Source: Rhynchosporium graminicola
Taxonomy: Eukaryota > Ascomycota > Leotiomycetes > Helotiales > Ploettnerulaceae
Length of the DNA stretch: 64,000 bases
Reading direction: 5' to 3'
NCBI GenBank assembly: GCA_900074885.1
Contig: FJUW01000008.1
Location: 755,561-819,560 of the forward strand
Shown: one piece after another, positions 35,766-47,993 of the stretch
Position numbering within the stretch: the first letter of the stretch is position 1
Layout: the number at the start of each line of letters is the position of its first letter
The notes under the pieces: model-generated
Database searches by the model: none
Seen by the model: the letters and a program-made list of their open reading frames with translations, nothing else
Told to the model about the DNA's origin: nothing
Program-made: the position numbers and the translations under genes

Positions 35766-35968
35766 TGTAACGACACAAGACTCAAGGCGGTATACAAGCA
35801 GGAATAAAATAAGTAGGGAGGCTAAGAGCGATCTTATATAGTCTAGTACGAAGGAAACAGAAAGATATAGAGCTCTGAAGGAGTCTGCACTTTCTATATA
35901 TATAAGGAGGGTATACCTAAGGCACTAATACTAGCCCGTATCTGCTACGTATACTATGCGCTATTATA
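35766..35968 (-). repeat. LTR of element A (left)
   Basis: 203 bp, same length as the right copy. It keeps TGTAACGACACAAG where the other has TATAACGATATAAG. Its inner end is TATTATA against CGTCACA in the right copy. Confidence 0.9.
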
Positions 35969-36393
35969 TTACCCCCTTCTAAGATAAAGGCTCGCCCTCG
36001 AGCCTTTAAAAGTAAATAAAAAACGAAAGAAAAAGGAGTTAAATCAAGTCGAATTCTAAATAAAATCTAAGTAACTATTAATCTAAAGCGTAACTTTCAG
36101 TTAGTTACGACTTACTAGAGGTTTATAAATTACTAATTAAAAAGCGTTTAAGAGTAGATCCTTTCGGTAATTAAAGTATCGAGTTTACTAAAGGTTCAGG
36201 GTTTACTAGTGAAGTCGTAGGAGCTAGCTAAGCCTTCTTAGGAGGTATTAAGTAAGCGAGGCTAAGCGAAAGTGATAGAATACTTAAAAGTTATAGAAGA
36301 AGCGAAAGTCGAAATCGAATTCTAAAGAAGCTAAAAGATTAAGAAGAGTTAGATATCTTAGTTAAGTAGATATAGAAAGTATTAAATTAAAGG

Positions 36394-36640
36394 TTCTAGT
36401 AGAGGAAGGTCGATTCTGCCGAGGGGGATAAATTATACTAGGGTATAAGGGTTACGAGTCGAATTCCGATAATTTCCGAAAGGTTAAAGTCGAGTGAGGG
36501 GATAATGAATTTTCTAGTAGAAGGAGGTCGATTCTGCTAAGAGGGATAAATTATACCGGGGTATAGGGATTACGATTCGAATTCCGGTAGTTTCCGCTAA
36601 GGTAATAAGCTACTTCGTCCTAGCTTAAAAGTAAGGTTTT
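36394..36640 (-). repeat. Internal duplication in element A
   Basis: Two copies start at 36394 and 36512 (TTCTAGTAGA, then GGTCGATTCTGC). The first lacks a segment of roughly 65 bp that is present in the second and in both copies of element B. Confidence 0.7.
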
Positions 36641-37049
36641 TCGCTATTAGAGCTGCTTTCGGAAACTTGAAGTCGGGTAAGAGAATAATAAAGATTAGGG
36701 CCTTAAGGGAAGTTTCTACTTAAAATTCGTCTATTATAACTCTACGTAAGAGAGGTAATTCGAGTATCCGAGAGTAACTCGTAAAACTAGTGCTTCTAAG
36801 CGTCGATTATACCTAAATCTCTAGCTATCTAAGAGATCTCCGGAATCTTAGCTCTTTTGAAAGCCTAACCGTCGAATCAGAGAGTTATATATATAATCGA
36901 GACAGGTACGTATATACGCTGAAACTATATTAAAGTAATAAAGATAATAGAATACTTAATAAAGAGGTTAAAGAGTTCGTCTGTAATCGAGCTTTCTAGG
37001 TGAGATATTATTTAATACTATCCCTAGCGGTCTTAATCTTTCTGTTTAA

Positions 37050-37252
37050 TATAACGATATAAGACTTAAGGTAGTATATAAGTAGGAAAAAAACAAGTAG
37101 GGAGGCTAAGAGCGATCTTATATAGTTTAGTACGAAGGAAACAGAAAGATATAGAGCTCTGAAGGAGTCTGTACCTTCTATATATACAAGGAGGGTATGC
37201 CTAAGGCACTGATACTAGCCCGTATCTGCTACGTATATTATGCGCCGTCACA
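37050..37252 (-). repeat. LTR of element A (right)
   Basis: 203 bp, ending GCGCCGTCACA. The AAATT target duplication follows immediately. Confidence 0.9.
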
Positions 37253-37257
37253 AAATT

Positions 37258-38360
37258 ACGAATAGAATTACTAAGAACTATGGAAATTGCTATAGAACTA
37301 CCCTATAAATTATCCATAAGGACGAGTTACCTTATTCAGAGTCTACTTTAGAAGCTCTTCTCTTCAAATTCCGGTAGTATTATCTTCTAGGAGGTTAAAA
37401 ACCACGATTAGATAAATATTCAATATAAAAGCGTATTATACTCGCCGAGTATCTCTTAAAGTCTAATCCGAAAGACTATTATCTTTATCGATTAGGCTAA
37501 TACTAGAGAGGAGTATACTTTAAAGAGCTATTAGTACTCTCTAGAGGAGTATTTATACCTAGATATTAAATAATCTACTATAAAACAAGACTACTAAAAG
37601 GCTGAATCTATAGGCGTAATTAAGTAGGGAGAACTACCTGGACCTGCTATAGTCTTTAAGAAGGAGATTATAAAGGAGATTAAAGAGGTAGATAAGTTAT
37701 TAAAAAGGCTATAAGCTAAGGAAGCTCCTCGCTTTAAGGCTGAATTTGCTAATTTAGAGAAGTTAAAATCAGTAAGTGTTTTCTTTCCTATCTTTTATTA
37801 TATCTAAATTCTGATTATACTAAAGGAAGTAGTAGTATCGAAAGGTTAAAAGCGTAAAGGGAGGAAGCTTACACTCGAAAACTATAAGAAGAAGTACGAT
37901 ATAATTAGACAGGATCGCAAAAATAGAGGTATTAACTAGCTAAGAGTCACTTCTAAGTATATCGAGCTATTATTAGACCCTTAGATTAAAGAGTTATAAG
38001 AGAAGGAAGATCTGCGAATATCTACTCGGCGCTATAAGTCACAGATCGAAGTTGTAATAGATAATATGCCTATATACTGATCGAAGTATATAAATAAGAT
38101 CATATACCTTCTTAATATAATAAGAGTTATATAGCTAGCGCAATCACTAGATTTAAACCTAATTAAGAGAGCTTAGGACTATATATATACGCAGATTAAG
38201 AAGAAGAATCTATTATATTATATAGAGGAAGAGTATATTACTACGTGGGAGCAGGAGTAGTTATTAATACCGGTTAAGAAGATTAATAAATAGAATAAAG
38301 AGCTAGAAGATAAGGTATATAAAGTTATTACTTATAGAGGTAATAATAGCTTCTATAGAT
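37258..38360 (+). pseudogene. Tc1/mariner transposase remnant (C-terminal part) of element G
   Basis: The plus-strand frame at 38141-38180 reads QSLDLNLIKRA then a stop and DYI. It matches the family motif SPDLNPIE-x-x-W, where the Glu is the third catalytic DDE/D residue. Here that Glu codon is AAG (Lys, 38165-38167) and the Trp is TAG, both expected from RIP. Further downstream VYKVITYRGNNSFY fits the usual end of the protein. The N-terminal half lies left of element A (about 35480-35760). Confidence 0.8.
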
Positions 38361-38830
38361 AGCTATTTACTATAGGTTTTAAGGTGCTTAGCTATCTTTA
38401 TAGTATCTTTAATATAATTATTCCCTTGAAGTTATCTCTCTCGCCTTACTCTTATTCTCTTAACTCGCACTTCTTAATTCGACTACTTATATCTTTCTTA
38501 GCTTCTAAATATGACCTTATAATAGCTAAATTAGCTCTTCTAATCTATCCTATAAATAACTCTCCTTTTATTATTATAATTCTATTAGAGTTATTCGTAT
38601 CGGAAGCTCTCGCTTCAAAAGTAATAATATCGCTAACTTGCGGCTCGGATTACGAGGTAGGGAAGTTAAGTAGATAGACTAGATAAGTTAGATAATTAAT
38701 CTTATAGATCAGGGGAGTAAACTAATACTAGAATCGCACGATTTGAGCTATTATTAGTTAAGATAAAATTAAGTGAAGTTAGTAGGTTTAGAGCTCTAGG
38801 CAGAATTTAAGGGGTTTCGGCTAATTACTA
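38361..38830. other. 3' non-coding part of element G
   Basis: Sequence between the transposase remnant and the right inverted repeat. It contains an open frame (38384-38677) that is hydrophobic and AT-biased; I regard it as an accident of composition. Confidence 0.5.
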
Positions 38831-38856
38831 GTCGCATGACTAAAAACGCGCACGAG
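38831..38856 (-). repeat. Right terminal inverted repeat of element G
   Basis: Inverse complement of 35341-35366 with one mismatch. Followed by TA at 38857-38858. Confidence 0.92.
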
Positions 38857-38858
38857 TA

Positions 38859-39077
38859 CTCTAGTCTATAGTATAATCGGAATAAAAGAGGAATAGTCGT
38901 ATGAAAAGTACTATTTATAACTACGAATATTCAGCGACTAGCTGACCGAAGTTAAGGAGCTATTAGCTAGAATAGACTAGTAGAAGCAAGTACGAGGATA
39001 GTCCCCTAAGACGGATCGATATATAGTAGACCTGATAGAGTAGGAAGTAACTCCTACTACTACTATAGCTACGATGA
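38859..39077 (+). pseudogene. Element C gag remnant, second part
   Basis: Short stretch of element C between G and F. It continues the stop-ridden, charged gag-like sequence (ELLARID-like helix near 38960). Confidence 0.45.
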
Positions 39078-39082
39078 TAAGG

Positions 39083-39260
39083 TATGGCAAGGTTACGTTG
39101 ATCTTCAGAGTAAGGCATAGAGTAGTTGAATGATGTTAGTTGTATTGCAGTACTAATTACTATAGAGAATCGACAGAAGATATTATCTAGGAATATCCGC
39201 ACGGACTATACACGTGACTATAGTCACCTGATCTATACTAAGACCCATATCCTCGCAACA
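39083..39260 (-). repeat. 3' LTR of element F
   Basis: 178 bp with inner end CCTCGCAACA. Nearly identical to 44461-44633 apart from a 5-bp indel and C/T, G/A changes. Confidence 0.9.
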
Positions 39261-39479
39261 CACCCCTCTATAGAGATACTATAAAGTCGGTAACTTCTAC
39301 AGGTACAAGTAATCTAGTTTCCTATAATTAGTCAAGTATACTATCGTATGCGTACGTATATTAACACCCCTAGAGACTAGCACTATGCCTCGATATCACG
39401 TGAATCTGGATAAACTACAGGTTCCGTAATTCCTTCAAGATATATCAGCCCTCTAATTAATATCTACACTCCTTATTCT

Positions 39480-41200
39480 AAGTGTAAAATAGTTATATTC
39501 AGTATTACTACAAAGGCCTTAAGGTCTTATAAGCTAAGTAGTTTAGTGAAACCGTTTACTACGTTCTCTTTTAAGGGTATATACTAAGGGTCTAAATAAC
39601 CTCTAGCGACCTCCTAGCGAAAGTAGTAAAATTTGATATCAATATACTTAATAAATTAGTATAATTCAGAGTTCTCCGATAGAGATAAAGCTCCCTGATT
39701 ATCGCACTATATCTCTATACTCCTAGAGTCTAGCTTATTATAGCCTAGCTCCTTTAGTACTTAGCGTATCCATAAAGCTTCTCTAGTAAAGGCGCATATA
39801 GCTATATACTCTACTTCCGTAGAGGCAAGAGCTATAGTAGTCTATCGCTTTGAAATAGCTGAGAAAACACCTCTTATAAGGAAGAAAAAGACTCCAGTAT
39901 ATAATACTCTATTCATTCGGTTACCGGCTTAATCAGAGTTATAGAAACCTCTTAATTTCATCTTCTCTCTATTAGTAACGTCTCCTCCGTAAGTCATAGC
40001 GTAATACTTCGTACCTTATAGGTACGCAAGTACTCTCTTAGCGCTTACAAGGTATTAAGGTAATAGATTTATTAGAAATTATAATAGTATGAAGCAATAG
40101 TATAGTATATCCCAGCGAGTATAAGCTAGATACTAAAGACTACCGTAAAGCTATTAATATAGCTTAATCTCTTATAGAGTAGCTACTCCCTTGAATTTAA
40201 CTATAGAAACCTCTGAACTAGTAGCAAAGGGCGTATCGGCGCTCTTATAGTTAGTTATTCCAAATCGATCTAATATCTTATTAATATACGTATCTTAGTA
40301 AAGAGAAATCGTCTTCTTCTCTCTATTACGTATAATTCTAACGCTAAGGAAGTATTTAGCTAGTCTAGCTAGTAGAATATCGAATATAGTGAGAATCTTC
40401 TTCTTAAGCTCTTCAAGAGCTATTCTAGCTTTTGAGATAACTAGAAAATCGTCGATATAAGTAATGATAATTATTCTAATTTCTTAGTTAATATATACGT
40501 AATTATTAGTTTATAAAGGTATAAAGTCGATAATACTGAACTCCTTACGTAGTATCTCTTGCTAGAGACGTAGAGACTACTTCAGACTATATAGAGCTTT
40601 TAGCAAGAGCATATATTTATCGTCTATAAGTCTACGCCTATATTATCTATAAAATAGCAGTAATTTAACGTATATCGGGATATCGGCTTCACTATATAAG
40701 AATACCGTTACTATATCAAACTATTCGACTTCTAAGTTATACTCTACTGTAACTACTAAGCCTATCTTCTAAGTAGAAGATTTATAGACTCCGGTATACG
40801 TTTAATTATAATCATGACTAAATCGTTACGTATAACCTTAGACTATAAATCTAACCTTATATTTATCGATTCTGCTATCTATATCTCTCTTAGTCTTGAA
40901 AACTAGACGAGAACCTAGTACTCTGTACCCTTTTAGCATATTAGAGCGACTTATAGTCTTCTAAGTCGACTTCTCTTTAAGAGATTAGTACTCCTTAATA
41001 ACTGCCTTTCTCTATTCTAGCTAATCAGGTCTCTTTATAGCTTAATCTAAGGTAGTCGGATCATTTAAAAATAGCGACTCTTCTTAAGCTATATAGAAGG
41101 CTAGTCGATACTGACTAGTACTCTCTTGTACTTCTTTAAGTAGTGAAATTACATAGGAGTAGCTATTATTTAGTTTCGGTGTTACCTTAGGCGTCGAATT
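39480..41200 (-). pseudogene. Element F reverse transcriptase and RNase H remnant
   Basis: Minus strand at about 40470-40435 reads ITYIDDFLVISKARI, with the copia RT catalytic YIDD intact. It then runs into ILTIFDILLARLAKYFLSVR. Copia RNase H-like sequence follows at about 39870-39560. Gln and Trp codons are often stops. Confidence 0.8.
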
Positions 41201-41479
41201 TAGAGTCGGATTATTACAGCTAGAGCGTGTAGCCCTAGGGACGTACTCTGGCATATAGTTCTTAGATCTAGGAGGCCTACTACGCTTCTTTTGTATAGTA
41301 ATTTGCTCCGGAATATCGACCTCTAGTGCTGGAACTTCGTCCTTAACTATAGATTCGGTATCCGTACTATCCGTACTATCGACTTTATCTTCCGAGACTA
41401 TACCTGTATCAGGAGTAGTAGCAATAGTAACCTCGACGTCTTGATTTTAACTCAAAGTATCGATAGAATTACCCCTAGT

Positions 41480-42450
41480 TTAAGGCACTATTATAGCGTC
41501 TTCTTCGTGAGGTTCTATAACTAAACTATCTTTATTAAATCGTAGATAAGAGGTACGAACTATCTTTCTATTAACTAGGTATCTATAGATATTATAACCT
41601 TCAAATCCTACTAGAATACCCTTTTCGGCTCTAGGAGCTACCTTATAGCTCTGGATTCTCTTCTCCTTATTAATTAATATAAAGACAGGATATCCCAATA
41701 CACGGAGATACTTAATAGAGGGAGTATAGTTCACCCCTAGCTTAAATTATCCTAGAAGCACTTAAAAGGAGTCTTCCCTTCTACTCTAGAAGTAGAAGTA
41801 AGGTTAGCGATATATATATAAGCGAGTAGAATTTCTAGCTATATATAGTTAAGTATATTCTGATCTACTATAACTATACGTACCTTCTCGATAATCGTAT
41901 ATATAGAGCGTTTAGCTCTTCTATCTTACTCTGAAGTATACGGAGTAGACTCCTCTAGTAGTATTCTAAGGTAGTCAGTAAGCTCTTTTATCTAAGAGAG
42001 AGAGTACTCCTTACCCTTATTATATCTCTATACCTTAATTTTATAGTAATACTATATTTCGGCTAACTTAATTAGCTTTTAATTAGCTAGGTATATATCC
42101 GACTTCTTAGCGTAAGTAAAAGCCCACTTTCTAGTCAAATAAGCGTATAAGAAGATAGAGGCATAAGAGTAACTATTTAGACCCTTAGGTTTAAGGTATA
42201 CTATATCTATATGGATTTCATCTATTGATCTGATAAGTCGTGCACGTGCTAATACCTTATTAACCTTCCGAATAGGTCGGCCTTTCTCATATAGTACGTA
42301 AAGGCGAGTTCTACTAGTCTTAAGCTCTATGAACTTTATACTAGTAACTATGGATTAAGTGCGTCGTACTACGTTAAAGCTAGCGTGATATATACGTTTA
42401 TACTAAAGCTCTATATCGACTGTAGCTTTCTCTACTGCTGCAGGTAAGCT
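41480..42450 (-). pseudogene. Element F integrase and post-integrase linker remnant
   Basis: Minus strand 41734-41480 stays open and reads LGYPVFILINKEKR then PRAEKGILVGFEGYNIYRYL. This is the copia pol segment after the integrase core (usually RAEKGYLVGYEG). The integrase core itself, to the right, is degraded. Confidence 0.8.
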
Positions 42451-42899
42451 GAAACCCGGAAGGCTAGCGTACCCTGCGCCGGAGGTCTCCTTAATAATAA
42501 ACAGATCTTCGTTAATTGTATAGATCTCCTTCTCCTTAGACGTATAGAGAATAGAACTATATAAATAACCTCCTAATTTATTTAATTTAGAACCGGAGTA
42601 TAAGCAGACTAGAGACTGCGGGATATATAGTATATCATAGCACTCTAATATGCGTACTATACTATCGGTCTTTATCGTATAACTTCTAATACCGGTAGGG
42701 TATAATAGCCTATTAATAGTAAGTATATAGGGTAAGTCGTCTTTTAGCGTATATAAGGTAAACTTAGAAAGGTTATTAGATATATGCTCTATAGCGCCGG
42801 TATCGAAGAGCTATCGTGACTTATTATAGTAAGAGAATATAGCTATAGAAGCTATAATAGTAGGGAAACACAGTAAAAGAGCTACGCCGAAGATGCTAC

Positions 42900-44350
42900 T
42901 ATCGTCGGAATCGTTATCCTTCTTCTTTCTACTACTAGTCTTCTTCTTATTAGTCTTATTAGTCTTACTCTCTCCCTCCTTCTTCTTTAGCTATTCAGTA
43001 TGCGGGATCCACTTCTTTCTAGACTTCTCCTTAAACTCGTTCTTCTTCTGCTTATTAATAATAAAATAGTTCTCTAGAGTATACTTTAGCGATATCTATT
43101 TGTAGTACTTATAAGTCGGCCTAGCTTCCTTGCTAGCCGGCTTAGTAGCTCCTCTGCTACTTCCTTTCTTAGAATTAGGTGCAGACTTATTACCGTATAG
43201 AGCTTAACTAGCTATCTTACTAGTAGAGTTACTTACTCTAGCTTTATTAGTAATATCTTCAATTAGACTAATTAGGGTTACTCCTGAGTTAGCCTTCTTA
43301 TTCGTCTTTAGGTCGTTACTAGAAGAAACTCTTAAGAGAGAACGTTATCTTTCAGCTTATATAAGCTACTTCTCTGAAACTATAGTAATAAATATAATTA
43401 GATATTATGCCGGAGGTAGAGCTATTATCAAAGTCTCTAATTTAATAATTAAGAGCTTAAAAGCGATAATAAACTTCTCTAGGGAGTTGAAATTATTATA
43501 CTAGAGCTTAATGTAATCTTATATAGCGTTATACACTAGTATATTACTACCTACTTCGTACTACGCCTATAAGGCCTTCTATATATCTAATGCGGTAGTT
43601 TTACTAGTTATATACGCGAGAGGTCCGGCCTTATAATTCAATATAATTACTAGCTTTATTTAACTCTCTCTAGACTCCTAATCTTACTACTTCTTAAGGG
43701 CTTTATCGTCGACCTCGTTATCCTATTCGTCTACCTCTTTAGGCACGTGGTTACGCGATTTAACGTTAAGAAACTTACTAATTCTATTATTTTTAGTAAT
43801 ATTTAGTACTTTATCTCTTTATTCCGTGTAGTTCTCTCCTCCCTTAAGCTTATAGCTATCTGCTAAGTTTAAGGATATAGAGCTACTTATCTTCTTACGT
43901 TTATATAGCTCTAGCGTAGTCGCAGTAATAAGTTCCGATTCCGGGTCTTCCGGATCCTCTAGATAGTCCTAGGACGTCGATTTAGCGTCTATAGGGGGTA
44001 AGTCGGGTATATTTTAAGTCCTAGGGACTTAGGTAGTAGCTTCCGGCGCTAGCGCGGAAAACTCTGCACCTCGAGATGCGATAATTTCGGAATCGTCGAC
44101 TTTGACTACTATACGAGTATTGATTACTATACGGCTTATATATGGTATTGAAGACTCTAAAGATTCTTCAATAGAGCTAGAGTTATCGGAGTACACTTCT
44201 TCGACTTCTTCCAATGATAGCGTAAGTGCGACAGCTAAAGAACTCTCTCTACTAGCACTCTGCGCGACTGTATTTACTATAGAAAGACGCGCTAGTTTGA
44301 CTGACTATACGCGTATACTATACCTTGATCGGAAGCTCGCAACTTGAATC
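42900..44350 (-). pseudogene. Element F gag region remnant
   Basis: Placed by position between the 5' LTR and the integrase of the minus-strand copia element. Lys/Ser-rich stop-ridden sequence; no zinc knuckle clearly recognised. The open frames at 44029-44214 and 44102-44347 on opposite strands are probably chance. Confidence 0.4.
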
Positions 44351-44460
44351 TCTACCTTCCCTTTTAGTACTAAGAAATAGTTCGATGCTTACTATCAAGA
44401 ATCATAGTACTACTGCTTCTTTGAGTACTACTCTATTTCTGGCTATCGCGGCTCATAACC

Positions 44461-44633
44461 TATAGCAAGGTTACGTTGATCTTCAGAGTAAGGCATAGAG
44501 TAGTTGAATGATATGTATTGCAGTACTAATTACTATGGAGAATCGACAGAAGATATTATCTAGGAATATCCGCACGGACCATGCACGTGACTACAGTCAC
44601 CTGATCCATGCCAAGACCCATATCCTCGCAACA
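44461..44633 (-). repeat. 5' LTR of element F
   Basis: 173 bp, ending CCTCGCAACA before TAAGG at 44634-44638. Confidence 0.9.
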
Positions 44634-44638
44634 TAAGG

Positions 44639-46236
44639 AAAGAACCCCGATAAGTAAGTCCTGCCGAGATCGAAAGACGGAAATCGGAATGACTTTACTT
44701 TTACTATAGATAAGATAAGTATATAGTCTATAACTACTATACGAAGCTAGCTAAAACCGAGAAGAAGAAAAGCTATATAGTAGTAGCTAAGACGAAGACG
44801 AAGAAATCGAAAATAAAGGTAATCGAGATAGACGAATCGAGCTCCGAGTTAGAGAGCTCGGGAAAAGAATAGCTTCTATCGAAAATCGCTAATAGAAGCA
44901 GAAGGAGGTTAATTAAGTAGTAGTAGCAGAAGCTTAGGACTAGTTTAAGGATATAATAAATAGAGCCCTTTTCCTAGTATTTATGATAATTAATAAAGAG
45001 TATTATACTAAAACTCTACTTAATACTAGGTGCTTTTCATATAGTATTATTAATTCCCACTTTATTACTTGCTACTGCCTTTAGCGTTTCCCTGTTTTCC
45101 CTATTAAGATAAGTTCGTTCGAAAGGGAGAGAAGTCCTATTACTAAAGTAGTAATTATCGAAATAGATATTAACAGATATAAGGAAGCTAAGGCTTTCTT
45201 CTATATAGTATTACGCCTAGAAGACTATAATCTGATTTTAGGACTATTATAGTTTAAGAAAAACGACCTATATATAATTATACTGAAGTCATAATACTAT
45301 ATTCATACTACTATTATAACCTTATGTAACTGAGTATAGGAGCCGGACTATAAGCTAGATTACTTCGTAGTATTAGTAGTAGTATTTAATAGGCTTACTC
45401 GAGGACGACTATATAAGAAGATATAGGTATTTACTATAAGTTTAGCAGATATCCAGAAGGCCCTTATACTAAAGATAAAGACTAACCTGCGAATAAAACT
45501 CCCTGATTAGCTATATAAGTACTTTAACTTATATAATAATAAGAAAGTAGATATATTACTACTACTACGAGGTTCCGGGATTAACTATAAGATTGAACTC
45601 TAACTATATAATAGTAAGGAACTTATAGTACCCTAGGGCCTCCTGTATAATATATCTCGCGATAAATTCTTAGTACTACGAAAGACTCTTACGAAGCTTC
45701 TTAATAAGGGATTTATTCGAGTTAGTAACTCGCTTACTACTGCTCTTATCTTATTTATAAAGAAACTAGGAAGAAAGTTATAATTTTATATTAATTACTA
45801 TAAGTTGAATCGAATTACGAAGAAGGATTAATACTTATTACTACTAATCTTTAAGACTCTCCGGAATATAGGAAAAGCGAAATAGTTTATGAAACTAGAT
45901 ATTACTACTGCTTTCTATAAGATACGTATTACTACTAGCGATAAATAGAAGATAGCTTTTCGCACGAGATATAGTTTATATAAGTAGCTAGTAACTCCTT
46001 TTAGACTCGCGAATACCTTAAGTATATTTCAATAATATATTAATTAGGCTTTACGCGACTATTTAAACGAATTCTATTCTGCTTATATTAATAATATCCT
46101 AATCTATATAGATAGTAACTACTACTACTATCGAAAGTAAGTAGCGAAAGTTATAGTAAGATTACGCGAAGCTAGACTATAACTAGATATCGATAAGTGC
46201 GAATTCGAAGTATAAATAATAAAATACCTTAGGTTC
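44639..46236 (+). pseudogene. Element C protease and reverse transcriptase remnant
   Basis: The plus-strand frame from about 45680 reads LLNKGFIRVSNS, then FMKLDITTAFYKIRI near 45890-45930 (RT motif A). It then reads AYINNILIYI at 46081-46110, the RT active-site region where Tyr-Ile-Asp-Asp is expected. Both Asp codons are AAT, each a G-to-A change in a TpG context. The frame is cut at 46241 by element D. Confidence 0.85.
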
Positions 46237-46241
46237 GTAAT

Positions 46242-46472
46242 TATCACGGTCCATATCATAACGGCCTCAGGCTCCTAGGCATCATAGCAGGCAGGGCTAG
46301 CGGGATGCGGTTAGTATATACTAGAGGATAATAGGTTAGTATAACCTTACGGTTATACCTAGAGAGAGAGTCGAGAGTAGAAACCTCCTCTCTATCTTTT
46401 CTTCCCTTTACTTAGCGTACCCTTAAGGGCAAATATAACTCGTTATCTACTCCCTTTACCTCTACTGTAATA
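46242..46472 (+). repeat. 5' LTR of element D
   Basis: 231 bp, same length as the 3' copy. Starts TATCACGG, where the other has TATCATAG, both explained by CA-to-TA type changes of an original TGTCACGG. Confidence 0.93.
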
Positions 46473-46899
46473 TAAGAAAAGATCTATTACCTCGCTAGGA
46501 AGTAGTAATATCTATTTAGAAGCCTTAAAGCTAGTACTACCTTCTTAGTACGACTTCTATAACTTCTACCCTACTTATACTCGATAACTTCGACTATACG
46601 CGCTATCTACTTCTATACCTCAGAAGTAGAGTATTTCAGAGAAAGCTAAACTCCCTCCCTTAATTAGTACTACCTCTATAGTATAATTCTACTAAAAAAC
46701 CCTATTACGATATTTTTTACGCCCTTAGCCTCGTGCTTAGCTTTACGTATCCTCGACCTTAAACCCTTCGAAACCCCACGACCTCTGCGAAGCTCCCTCT
46801 TACGATTCCAACTCTATATATACTTATAAGAAGAGAACTCGATAGCCGAAGTAAAGTGAACTTATAAAAGGAATCTAAAAGTGAACCTAATTAGTAACT

Positions 46900-47786
46900 T
46901 CCTAATACCTCAAATATATACTCTACTAAGGGACTTTAAGAATATACTTACTCTCACGCTATATTAATCTTTACTCCCTTAAATAGGTTACTATTAAGCT
47001 TTAGGTCCCTCTTAAGCGCGTTTTTTAGTAGTAGCGGGCCCTCTTATATGTAACTACGCCGAAGCACTCGAGAGCCCTCTGTACTAGATAGACTCGGGTT
47101 CCCCGAATAGAAGAGGAAGAGCGAAAGCGCGCTAGCGGAGGATACTATTAGAGATACTATTAAGAGTAATACTATTAAGGAAGAAACTAGTTCAGGGTCT
47201 AATAATAACGACTTCGAGGAAGCGGACGAGGAACTTATACCTCTAAAGTTAACCTTAACTATTAACGCTACTACTGCCCCCCTACTTATATTACCTCTAA
47301 TCTCTTCTACTTCGGAAATACGAAATGCTATACTCACTCCTTAAACTAACTTTCCGCTAGAATTCATTATAGCGCCTCCCAGTTTCTTAGATAAGTAGAT
47401 ATAAGTTATAAATACTACTATTACTACTACTATAACCGCTGCTTTTACTCTAGAGGCTAACGCTAATACTACTAGGAAGTCACGATCTCTTACTATAGAC
47501 TTCTAACCTACTATAGATTACTTTCTTCTAAAGCTCGATAATACTATAAAGGCTATCGAGTCTTACTGAGTTAAGTTCCCTTATCTCCTCTTTACTAATT
47601 ATAATAGTAAGATTAAGTACGATACGTAGAAGATAGTTATAAAGCTCTTCTTAGAAGAATATTCTGATAACTTCCTCGCTAGCGATATATAAGTTAAGGC
47701 TTACTTTAAGTATACCAGAAGAGAAGCTAAGACTATTATCCTCTAATATATAGATACTAGCGCCGATAGCTAATTCAAGACCGCTT
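46900..47786 (+). pseudogene. Element D gag remnant, first part
   Basis: Stop-ridden plus frame with capsid-like text such as KFPYLLFTNYNSKIKYDT, upstream of element B. The open minus frame at 47044-47337 is its antisense shadow. Confidence 0.6.
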
Positions 47787-47791
47787 CTAAT

Positions 47792-47993
47792 TGTGACGGC
47801 GCATAGTATACGTGGCAGATACGGGCCAGTATTAGTGCCTTAGGTATACCCTCCTTATATATATAGAAAGTGCAGACTCCTTTAGAGCTCTATATCTTTC
47901 TATTTCCTTTATACTAGACTATATAAGATCGCTCCTAGCTTCCCTACTTATTTATTCTTACTTATATACTGCTTTAAGTCTTATATCGTTATA
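47792..47993 (+). repeat. 5' LTR of element B
   Basis: 202 bp starting TGTGACGGCGC; the best-preserved start of this family in the window. Confidence 0.9.

Larger units (their letters stand above)
35766..37252 (-). mobile_element. Element A: 1.5-kb non-autonomous LTR element (TRIM-like)
   Basis: Seen: two 203-bp LTRs, 35766-35968 and 37050-37252, and a perfect 5-bp duplication AAATT at 35761-35765 and 37253-37257. The internal about 1.08 kb has no RT, integrase or gag frame on either strand. On the minus strand the GGCTCGAGGGCGAGCC hairpin followed by a purine-rich tract sits just before the LTR at 35968, the normal 3'-end arrangement of the gypsy elements here, so A lies on the minus strand. 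It is inserted within element G and is the inverted relative of element B. Its LTR start, TGTGACGGCGC, resembles the autonomous gypsy LTR starts nearby. Mobilisation in trans by such an element is inferred. Confidence 0.88.
35341..38856 (+). mobile_element. Element G: Tc1/mariner-like DNA transposon
   Basis: Seen: 26-bp terminal inverted repeats at 35341-35366 and 38831-38856 with a single mismatch (core GCGCGTTTTTAGTCATGCGA). Each is flanked by TA (35339-35340 and 38857-38858), the Tc1/mariner target duplication. Inside, a plus-strand DDE transposase remnant is visible. Subtracting nested element A and its duplication leaves about 2.0 kb, typical of fungal Tc1/mariner elements. The coding region is RIP-damaged and cannot be active. 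Inserted in the gag region of element C. Confidence 0.9.
39083..44633 (-). mobile_element. Element F: Ty1/copia LTR retrotransposon
   Basis: Seen: LTRs 39083-39260 (178 bp) and 44461-44633 (173 bp, with a 5-bp indel), and a perfect target duplication TAAGG at 39078-39082 and 44634-44638. On the minus strand the LTR starts TGTTGCGAGG, typical of copia elements. Minus-strand order is gag (right), integrase, RT, RNase H (left), the copia order. Total is 5551 bp, a normal size. The LTRs retain many CA/TG, so F looks less mutated at its ends than its interior. Inserted in element C between gag and pol. Confidence 0.9.

Noticed and set aside
38384..38677. Open hydrophobic frame in element G
   Set aside because: It lies in the 3' non-coding part of the transposon, begins at an alternative start (TTA/TTG-like context), and has no family resemblance. 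AT bias explains Leu/Ile/Ser richness.
47044..47337. Open minus frame inside element D
   Set aside because: It is antisense to the gag remnant in RIP-mutated DNA.
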